A DNA stretch of 5,943 nt from contig VHDM01000063.1 of NCBI GenBank assembly GCA_016876055.1, positions 1 through 5,943 of the forward strand, in the 5' to 3' direction. Positions 1 through 5,175 of this stretch are shown here, piece by piece. This DNA is from Verrucomicrobiota bacterium. Its GTDB lineage: Bacteria; Verrucomicrobiota; Verrucomicrobiia; Methylacidiphilales; Verrucolacustridaceae. The position numbers and the translations under genes were made by a program. Position 1 is the first letter of the stretch, and each line of letters opens with the position of its first letter. A model generated the notes under the pieces. That model was not told the origin of the DNA, made no database searches, and saw only the letters and a program-made list of their open reading frames with translations.

Positions 1-458
1 GGGTGGCGGATTTGGCCGCCGAGGACGGCGGCCCGCAGGGTGAAAGCAGCGGCGGCGAGGGAGATGAGGAGAACGAGATAGGTGCAGCCGCGGACCCAGT
101 CTGGCCTCCAGCGGAGAAAAATCAGGCCGGCGAGGCAACTCAGGCCCATACCATACAGGAATGGGGCTGCTTTTTCAGCAGCCTCCTCGTGCATCTCCAT
201 GGCGATGTCGCCGCGGTCGTCGAGCGGGGGCTGGATTTGGCCGGCGTTGAAGCGGTCATAGGCCCGCTCCCCGGTCTGCATCACAAAAGGGGTCGCGCCG
301 GCGGCGAGCAACCCAAGGGAGAAGGCCACGGCAAGCACCGCATGGCTCCGGGCGATCAGCCCGGCAATCAGGATGGGTCCGACGATCATGGGAAGGGTGG
401 CGGGCAGGTGGTTGAGCATCACGTGAAGGTGCTCGGGCAGCCAGAAGGCGGGATCCAT
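1..458 (-). CDS. Small polytopic membrane protein with N-terminal His/Asn motif (3' end cut by window edge)
   Basis: Reading the minus strand from the ATG at 458-456 gives 152 uninterrupted codons that run off the left edge. The protein starts MDPAFWLPEHLHVMLNHLP. It has four hydrophobic segments at about residues 20-36, 40-58, 98-116 and 124-145, so it is an inner-membrane protein. A polar loop at about 62-97 carries TGE and an acidic, His-containing stretch (MEMHEEAAE). The N-terminus has His10, His12, Asn16, His17 and Pro19, and the visible end reads GGQIRH. This layout recalls small four-helix membrane proteins of the DUF2231 kind, whose histidines might bind haem or metal; that is resemblance from memory, not a match. 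Upstream in-frame codons offer no other ATG or GTG within about 60 bases, and no strong ribosome site is visible. The gene is divergent from the Pho genes, so membership of that regulon is unlikely. Function unknown. Confidence 0.72.
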   Translation of the reverse strand, partial: MDPAFWLPEHLHVMLNHLPATLPMIVGPILIAGLIARSHAVLAVAFSLGLLAAGATPFVMQTGERAYDRFNAGQIQPPLDDRGDIAMEMHEEAAEKAAPFLYGMGLSCLAGLIFLRWRPDWVRGCTYLVLLISLAAAAFTLRAAVLGGQIRH

Positions 459-520
459 GGGGTAGGGTGGGATGAAAGGGGGGTCTTTTCCAACGGAAAG
501 TAAACGGCTAGGAATTCCCG

Positions 521-1024
521 ATGGATTGGAGCATTCGGCCAAGGGCGGATACGTGTGCGGGGTCGGGGCGTAAGTTTGCCGACGGGGAGACGGTCTTCAC
601 GGTGCTCGTGGCGGTGGATGGGGGGATGGAAAGAAAGGATTACACGGAGGGGGCGTGGACGAAGGGGGAGAGCCGGCCGGCCTATTTCTGCTTTTGGAAG
701 GGGAAGTTTCAGTTGGCGCCGCCCAAGACGGAGAAAGAGCCCCCGGCGGCCCGGGCGGAGGCAGAGCTCAGGAGAAGGCTGGCCCAGCCGGTGCAGGCCC
801 AGAGTCCGGAGGCGAGGGTGATCTTCCTGTTCGCCCTGCTCTTGGAGCGGCGGAAGATTTTGGTGGTGCGGGAGCGAACGCAGGGTCCGGAGGGCCGGGT
901 AACGGTGTATGAGCACAAAACGACGGGCGAGGTGATCCTCGTGCCGGAACCGGAGGTAAAGCTGAGCGAGGTGGATCAACTTCGGGCCGAGGTGGAGGCC
1001 TTGGCGGCGACTTGGGGGGCGTAG
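521..1024 (+). CDS. Conserved hypothetical cytosolic protein, 167 aa
   Basis: The ATG at 521 follows an AGGA (510-513) with a 7-base gap, which supports this start. The product has no signal peptide or membrane segment. The N-terminal third contains a CAGSGRKFADGETVF stretch (residues 12-26) followed by a beta-like hydrophobic run, then an aromatic patch (YFCFWK, 55-60). A Pro/Ala/Glu-rich linker spans about 66-96. An amphipathic segment IFLFALLLERRKILVV lies at 101-116, then a VTVYEHKTTGEVILVPEP beta-hairpin-like piece, and a charged helix at the C-terminus. I recall similar proteins (Cys-x-x-[ST]-G near the N-terminus, FxxxLLLxRR[RK]xL in the middle) from Verrucomicrobiota and Planctomycetota, with no known function. 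Only two cysteines (12 and 57) are present, so a classical zinc ribbon is not supported. It lies just upstream of the phoB Pho box and in the same direction, but there is no direct sign that it belongs to phosphate control. A minus-strand open frame over the same bases is Arg/Pro/His-rich and looks like a shadow. Confidence 0.72.
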   Translation: MDWSIRPRADTCAGSGRKFADGETVFTVLVAVDGGMERKDYTEGAWTKGESRPAYFCFWKGKFQLAPPKTEKEPPAARAEAELRRRLAQPVQAQSPEARVIFLFALLLERRKILVVRERTQGPEGRVTVYEHKTTGEVILVPEPEVKLSEVDQLRAEVEALAATWGA

Positions 1025-1028
1025 AATT

Positions 1029-1046
1029 CTGTCACGAGAATGTCAC
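1029..1046 (+). promoter_or_regulatory. Pho box (PhoB operator) upstream of phoB
   Basis: The site reads CTGTCAC-GAGA-ATGTCAC: two heptamers separated by four bases, so the TGTCA cores repeat every 11 bases. This matches the known architecture of the enterobacterial Pho box (CTGTCAT, four A/T-rich bases, CTGTMAY). It lies 4 bases after the stop of the preceding gene and ends 39 bases before the phoB ATG, pointing toward phoB. The inference is autoregulation of phoBR by phospho-PhoB. I could not identify a convincing -10 element downstream of it. Confidence 0.82.
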
Positions 1047-1085
1047 TTTAGGAAGATTGCCGCAGAGGATCGCACGGAGATAACG

Positions 1086-1787
1086 ATGGAGGCCATGCGC
1101 GAACGGGTGCTGGTGGTGGATGATGAACCGGACGTCCGGATGCTCCTTCGTACCAACCTTCGGGCGGCGGGCTTTGACGTGCTCGAGGCCGCGAACGGTG
1201 CCGAAGGGTTGGCGATCGCCAAACACGAACTTCCGGCCGTGATCATCCTGGATCTGATGATGCCGGAGATGAGCGGGGTGGAGGTGTGCCGGGCCCTGCG
1301 CAAGCATCCCCCTACCTCGCGGATTCCCATTCTGATGCTGACGGCCAAGGCGGCGGAGGAGGAAAAGGTGGCGGGATTTGAGGTGGGAGCGGATGACTAT
1401 GTGACCAAGCCCTTTAGCCCGCGGGAAGTAGTGTTGCGGGTTCGGGCGGTGGCGAGGCGGAAGCCGGACCAGGGCGTGTCCAAACCGATCCTGGCGCGGG
1501 CAGGGCTGATCACGATGGATCGGGCGGAGATGACAGCCACGATCGGGGGTAAAAAGTTAGGGCTGACTTCCACGGAGTTCCGGTTGCTGGAGTTGTTGGT
1601 GCGAAGGGTGGGAAGCATCCAGTCGAGGGAGACCCTGTTGAGCGAGGTGTGGGGGTATCAGGCCAATTTGGATACGCGGACGGTGGACACGCATGTGAGA
1701 AGGTTGCGGGAGAAACTGGGACGGGCGGGAAGGTTGGTGGAGACGGTGCGGGGGAGTGGGTATCGGCTGAATACGACAGAGGGGTGA
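1086..1787 (+). CDS. phoB: Phosphate regulon response regulator PhoB (OmpR/PhoB family)
   Basis: This is a 233-residue two-domain response regulator, the usual length for PhoB. The receiver domain (about 7-122) has the acidic pair Asp12/Asp13, the phospho-acceptor Asp56 in ILDLMMP, the switch Thr86 in LMLTAKA, and Lys108 in YVTKPF. The winged-helix DNA-binding domain (about 136-230) shows TSTEFRLLELL, the recognition-helix region RTVDTHVRRLREKL (198-211) and the terminal hairpin VRGSGYRL. The ATG at 1086 has GGAGA (1076-1080) five bases upstream; a second in-frame ATG at 1095 has a GGAGG only two bases away and is less likely. A Pho box precedes the gene, phoR follows after 108 bases, and pstSCA lies downstream. 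The domain pattern alone would allow any OmpR-family regulator; the kinase partner, the Pst genes and the two Pho boxes make PhoB the strong choice. Confidence 0.95.
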   Translation: MEAMRERVLVVDDEPDVRMLLRTNLRAAGFDVLEAANGAEGLAIAKHELPAVIILDLMMPEMSGVEVCRALRKHPPTSRIPILMLTAKAAEEEKVAGFEVGADDYVTKPFSPREVVLRVRAVARRKPDQGVSKPILARAGLITMDRAEMTATIGGKKLGLTSTEFRLLELLVRRVGSIQSRETLLSEVWGYQANLDTRTVDTHVRRLREKLGRAGRLVETVRGSGYRLNTTEG

Positions 1788-1895
1788 GGATTAGGTGCAA
1801 GGATCAGGGGGTGGGAGAGTGGAGGTATTGTGGAGGCTGGAAGGTGGCAGGAAGGGGTAGCTTGAAAAAACTAGTGAACGAGAGAGGTTAGGACG

Positions 1896-3167
1896 ATGGA
1901 CGGATGGTGGACTCCTTTGATTGTGGTGGCAGCGCTGCTGGCGGCGGCGTGGGGATGGACGATGGTGTACCGGCCTCTGTTGCAGGTGCGCAGGTTGGTG
2001 CGGGATCTGGCGGACGGAAAAGTATCCCGCGGTTTTGTGGCCCGGGGATCCCTGGGGCTGGAAGAAATCATCGTGGATCTCGACCGGGTATCCGGACGAT
2101 TGCAGGGGATTTCCTCCCAAGCCGAACGCGGACGGTTCAGTCTGGAGGCCCTGCTCGCCAGCCTATCGGAAGGGGTGGTGGTGACCGATCGTGAAGGGAA
2201 AATCCGACTGGCCAACCAGAGCTTTCTCAAGATGTTCGCTCTGGACGAGATTTCACTGGGTCGGACGATGATGGAGACGGTGCGAATCCCGGAAGTTGCC
2301 GGGGCGGTAGAGGAGACTTTTGTGCAGGGGGGAGGACGCAGCCTGGAAATCCGGCGACCCTCGCAGGAGACCGGCGAGGCCCAAACCTTTGCGGTGAATC
2401 TGGCTCCGATCCAAGAGGGCGGCGGGGAACGGGCCGGGGTCGTGACGGTTTTCTACGATCTTTCGAAAATCCGCCGCTTGGAGACGGTTCGACAGGAGTT
2501 CGTTTCCAATCTTTCCCACGAGCTGAGGACGCCGCTTTCCATTCTTTCCGGCTATGTGGAGACCATGGAGGACCCGGCGGTGCTGCGGGGGTCGGAGGGC
2601 CGGGAAATCCTGCAGGTGTTGCGCCGGAACTGCGAGCGGCTGACGTTGCTGGTCAACGACCTGATGGAGCTTTCCCGGATCGAATCCGGACGAATCGGGA
2701 TTCAAATGCAGGCACGGAAACCGCGGGAAATTTTGGAGGAGGTGAAGGAGGATTGGAAACGGGCTTTTGCGGGCAAGAAAGTGAAGGTGGAGGTGGACTG
2801 CCCGGAATCCCAGCTGGACGTGCAGTCCGATCCCCTGCGCACCGGGCAGATTTTTGCCAATCTGATGGACAATGCCTTGCGGTTTGCGCCGCAAGGAACC
2901 CAAGTGACCGTCGGGGCCCGCTCCCACGGGAAAAAGGTGGAGTTTTTTGTGGAAGACCGGGGGGAGGGCATTCCCGGGGACAAGGTAAACCGGATTTTTG
3001 AGCGGTTTTTCCGGGCGGATGAGGGACGGGCGAGGGAGCGGGGAGGAACGGGGTTGGGACTCTCCATTGTGAAGCATTTGGTTCAACTCCACGGTGGTGA
3101 GGTTCGGGCCGAAAGCCGATTGGGAGCCGGGACCAAAATATTTTTTACTCTCATCACAAAGCATTGA
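1896..3167 (+). CDS. phoR: Phosphate regulon sensor histidine kinase PhoR
   Basis: The 423-residue protein is a membrane-anchored histidine kinase that should phosphorylate PhoB Asp56. A single hydrophobic segment lies at about 6-25, with no periplasmic domain. A HAMP-like linker (about 26-75) follows, then a PAS domain (about 81-190, with LSEGVVVTDREGKIRLANQSF). The HisKA domain carries the H-box FVSNLSHELRTPLS with His208 as phospho-acceptor. The ATPase domain shows the N-box IFANLMDNALRFAP (Asn322, Asn326), the G1 box DRGEGIP (354-360), the F-box RIFERFFR and the G2 box GGTGLGLS (383-390). The ATG at 1896 has AGAGAGG (1881-1887) at an 8-base gap, and stops at 1863 and 1872 in the same frame rule out an upstream extension. 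This architecture (short membrane anchor, PAS, kinase core) is that of PhoR kinases which read phosphate through PstSCAB-PhoU rather than by binding it. It is probably co-transcribed with phoB from the same Pho box. Confidence 0.94.
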   Translation: MDGWWTPLIVVAALLAAAWGWTMVYRPLLQVRRLVRDLADGKVSRGFVARGSLGLEEIIVDLDRVSGRLQGISSQAERGRFSLEALLASLSEGVVVTDREGKIRLANQSFLKMFALDEISLGRTMMETVRIPEVAGAVEETFVQGGGRSLEIRRPSQETGEAQTFAVNLAPIQEGGGERAGVVTVFYDLSKIRRLETVRQEFVSNLSHELRTPLSILSGYVETMEDPAVLRGSEGREILQVLRRNCERLTLLVNDLMELSRIESGRIGIQMQARKPREILEEVKEDWKRAFAGKKVKVEVDCPESQLDVQSDPLRTGQIFANLMDNALRFAPQGTQVTVGARSHGKKVEFFVEDRGEGIPGDKVNRIFERFFRADEGRARERGGTGLGLSIVKHLVQLHGGEVRAESRLGAGTKIFFTLITKH

Positions 3168-3193
3168 CAATTAGATATTTAAAAATTAGCCAA

Positions 3194-3211
3194 ATGTCAT
3201 CAAATTGTCAC
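3194..3211 (+). promoter_or_regulatory. Pho box (PhoB operator) upstream of pstS
   Basis: The site reads ATGTCAT-CAAA-TTGTCAC, followed by AAAA. The two TGTCA cores are 11 bases apart, the same phasing as the site before phoB and the known Pho box arrangement. It sits in the AT-rich gap between phoR and pstS, ends 45 bases before the pstS ATG, and points toward pstS. It implies that pstSCA has its own PhoB-activated promoter in addition to any read-through from phoBR. No clear -10 hexamer is visible at the expected distance. Confidence 0.84.
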
Positions 3212-3231
3212 AAAACCAGTCTTGGCTTGGG

Positions 3232-3243
3232 GGAGGTAGCTCC
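3232..3243 (+). other. Short inverted repeat in the pstS leader over a Shine-Dalgarno-like run
   Basis: GGAG (3232-3235), loop GTAG, and CTCC (3240-3243) can pair in the mRNA, with possible extra G-U pairs outside. The 5' arm is part of a strong SD-like purine run (3229-3236). That run lies 20 bases before the pstS ATG, too far for normal use. The stem is only four pairs, so this may be chance; it is not a terminator because no U-tract follows. Confidence 0.3.
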
Positions 3244-3256
3244 TTAGGCAAGCGTA

Positions 3257-4255
3257 ATGAATCCATCCATAAAGGGTCTTGTTGCCCTCCTGACAGGACT
3301 GGCCCCTCTCGTACCCGGTGACCTCCGGGCTGCGGAAGTGGTCAAAATTGACGGATCGAGCACGGTGTTTCCGATCACGGAAGCCGTGGCCGAAGAGTTC
3401 CAAAAGGCCACCGGCCACCGGGTGACGGTGGGCATCTCCGGGACCGGGGGAGGCTTCAAGAAATTCACCCGTGGCGAGACGGATGTGCAGAACGCGAGTC
3501 GACCCATCAGCGAATCGGAAATTGCCGCGGCTAAGGAGACCAAGATCGAGTTCCTCGAGTTTCCGATCGCCTACGATGCGCTGACCGTGGTGGTGAATTC
3601 CAAAAATGACTGGGCCAAGGACATCAAGGTTTCCGAGTTGAAAAAGATCTGGGAGCCGGCCGCCCAAGGGCAGATTAAAAAATGGAACCAGATCCGTCCT
3701 GAGTGGCCGGACAAGGAAATCAAGCTGTACGGTGCGGGGTCGGACTCCGGAACTTTCGATTACTTCACCGAGGCCGTGGTGGGGAAATCGAAGGCCAGCC
3801 GAGGTGACTACACCGCGAGCGAAGACGACAACGTGCTGGTGCAGGGGGTGGAGGGGGACAAGTTTGCCCTCGGCTATATGGGTTACTCTTACTATGAGGC
3901 CCACAAAAACCGGTTAAAGTCTCTGCCGGTCATCTGGGACGAAAAAGGAAAGCCAGCCGTGGCGCCTTCCATGGCCACGGTGCTGGACGGAACGTACAAT
4001 CCACTTTCGCGCCCGCTTTTCATTTACGTGAATCTGAAGTCCCTGGATAAGCCGGAGGTTCTTAAGTTCACGGAGTTCTATTTCGACAACATCGAAAAAC
4101 TCGCCAAGGAAGTGAACTATGTCCCGTTGCCGGCCTCCGCCTATGAAATCCTGCGAAAGCGGTTGGCGGATCGGCAAAAGGGAACCGCCTTTGCCGGCCA
4201 CGCTGACATGGCCACCCCGGTCAGCGAAATCCTAAAACGCACACCGGTGCCATAA
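3257..4255 (+). CDS. pstS: Periplasmic phosphate-binding protein PstS
   Basis: This is a 332-residue high-affinity phosphate-binding protein of the ABC transporter PstSCAB. The N-terminus MNPSIKGLVALLTGLAPLV looks like a Sec signal peptide with likely cleavage near Ala25-Ala26 (LRAAE). No lipobox cysteine is present, so a soluble periplasmic protein is expected. Family ligand motifs are visible: DGSSTVFP (32-39), SGTGGGFKKF (61-70), QNASRPIS (78-85) and GAGSDSGTFDYF (159-170), the last being the classical phosphate-contact loop. GYMGYSYY (206-213) and the C-terminal YVPLP (288-292) are also typical. The ATG at 3257 is the only option near the signal peptide, because an in-frame TAG lies at 3245. 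Its ribosome site is weak (AGG at 3246-3248, 8-base gap). It is the first gene of the pst operon, preceded by a Pho box. Confidence 0.95.
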   Translation: MNPSIKGLVALLTGLAPLVPGDLRAAEVVKIDGSSTVFPITEAVAEEFQKATGHRVTVGISGTGGGFKKFTRGETDVQNASRPISESEIAAAKETKIEFLEFPIAYDALTVVVNSKNDWAKDIKVSELKKIWEPAAQGQIKKWNQIRPEWPDKEIKLYGAGSDSGTFDYFTEAVVGKSKASRGDYTASEDDNVLVQGVEGDKFALGYMGYSYYEAHKNRLKSLPVIWDEKGKPAVAPSMATVLDGTYNPLSRPLFIYVNLKSLDKPEVLKFTEFYFDNIEKLAKEVNYVPLPASAYEILRKRLADRQKGTAFAGHADMATPVSEILKRTPVP

Positions 4256-4263
4256 CTTTCTCG

Positions 4264-5175
4264 ATGGCCTCCGCCGCCTTCGTTGCCCCCACCCGCCGCC
4301 TGGATAAGGCGGTGGAGGCTTTCATGGTTTGGCTTTTGCGGATCGGGGGCTGGGCCTCCGTGTTGGTGACCTTCGGGATCATCGTGACCCTGGTCACGGA
4401 GTCGGCCCCATTCTTTGCCAAGGTGCCGCTGATCCGACTGGTGAAAGATACCATGTGGACGCCGCTGTTTGCCGACCCTCAGTATGGTATCGGGGCGCTT
4501 TTAGCGGGGACACTAGTCACGACCGGCGTGGCCTTGTCCGTGGCCATACCGCTTGGAACCATCCTCGCGATCTATCTGAGTGAGTTTGCCCCGGCCCGCT
4601 TTCGCGAGGCGGTGAAACCGATGCTGGAGTTGCTGAGCGCGGTGCCGACCGTGGTCTATGGCTACTTTGCCCTGTTGGCGGTGACCCCGGTCCTGCAGAT
4701 GATCTTCCCCGACCTGCCCCAATTTTCGATGCTCAGCGCCGGCCTGATCATGGGAATCATGATTGTGCCCTACGTCTCTTCTCTCGGGGAAGATGCGATG
4801 AGGAGTGTGCCGATGCTGTTGCGGGAGGGGGCCTACGCCTTAGGGGACGGCAAGCTGGGCGTGGCGTTGCGGGTGGTATTTCCTGGGGCCTTTTCCGGCT
4901 TGGCGGCGGCCTACGTGCTGGCGATCTCCCGGGCGGTGGGGGAGACGATGATCGTGGCGATCGCCGCCGGCTTGCAGCCGAAGATGACGATCAATCCTCT
5001 GGAGTCGGCGGCCACGGTGACGGCTTTTATCGTGCAGGTGAGCCTGGGCGACCTGCCCCATGGCAGCCTGGGCTACCAGTCGATCTTTGTGGCGGGGAGC
5101 ATGCTGTTTTTGCTGACCCTGGGTTTCAACCTGGCGGGCCATGCCCTGAGAAAGAAATTCCACCGTGCTACCTGA
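4264..5175 (+). CDS. pstC: Phosphate ABC transporter permease PstC
   Basis: This 303-residue inner-membrane permease pairs with PstA to form the phosphate channel. It has six probable membrane segments at about 25-47, 78-104, 120-145, 155-174, 208-232 and 271-294. Family landmarks are the WTPLF motif after the first periplasmic stretch (65-69), YLSEFAP (104-110), LELLSAVPTVVYGYFAL (121-137), and the ATPase-contact EAA loop beginning REGAYALG (187-194). ISRAVGETMIV (221-231) is the typical fifth-helix sequence. It follows the pstS stop by only 8 bases and overlaps pstA, so the three are one transcript. The ATG at 4264 has no visible SD. An internal ATG at 4324 does, but starting there would remove the charged N-terminal segment (RRLDKAVEAF) that PstC proteins normally carry before helix 1. 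I keep 4264 and flag the alternative. Confidence 0.94.
   Translation: MASAAFVAPTRRLDKAVEAFMVWLLRIGGWASVLVTFGIIVTLVTESAPFFAKVPLIRLVKDTMWTPLFADPQYGIGALLAGTLVTTGVALSVAIPLGTILAIYLSEFAPARFREAVKPMLELLSAVPTVVYGYFALLAVTPVLQMIFPDLPQFSMLSAGLIMGIMIVPYVSSLGEDAMRSVPMLLREGAYALGDGKLGVALRVVFPGAFSGLAAAYVLAISRAVGETMIVAIAAGLQPKMTINPLESAATVTAFIVQVSLGDLPHGSLGYQSIFVAGSMLFLLTLGFNLAGHALRKKFHRAT
4314..4318 (+). promoter_or_regulatory. Strong ribosome-binding site before an internal pstC ATG
   Basis: GGAGG at 4314-4318 lies five bases before the in-frame ATG at 4324 (pstC Met21). This is the best SD-ATG pair in the pstS-pstC junction, whereas the longer start at 4264 has none. It may mark the true start, an additional start giving a 283-residue form, or chance in a G-rich coding strand. 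Confidence 0.35.

Noticed and set aside
3..503. Plus-strand open frame of 166 codons at the left edge
   Set aside because: Its product is a Gly/Asp/His-rich, low-complexity chain with no domain pattern. The opposite strand encodes a coherent four-helix membrane protein over the same bases.
511..518. GGAATTCC palindrome before the 521 gene as an operator
   Set aside because: It is only eight bases, and part of it serves as the ribosome site (AGGA). No second copy or longer symmetry surrounds it.
419..979. Minus-strand open frame of 186 codons opposite the 521-1024 gene
   Set aside because: Product is Arg/Pro/His/Leu-rich, typical of an antisense shadow in GC-rich DNA. The plus-strand frame has a good SD and a balanced composition.
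3135..3144. AAAATATTTT palindrome near the end of phoR as a terminator
   Set aside because: It lies within the phoR coding region, has no GC-rich stem, and is followed by a Pho box region rather than a U-tract-ended hairpin.
3164..3169. TTGACA as a -35 box for pstS
   Set aside because: It overlaps the phoR stop codon and no TATAAT-like hexamer occurs 16-18 bases downstream. The Pho box nearby explains activation better.
2253..3170. Minus-strand open frame of 305 codons opposite phoR
   Set aside because: It lies entirely opposite the HisKA and ATPase domains of phoR; its length reflects GC-rich codon bias and the product shows no recognisable domain.
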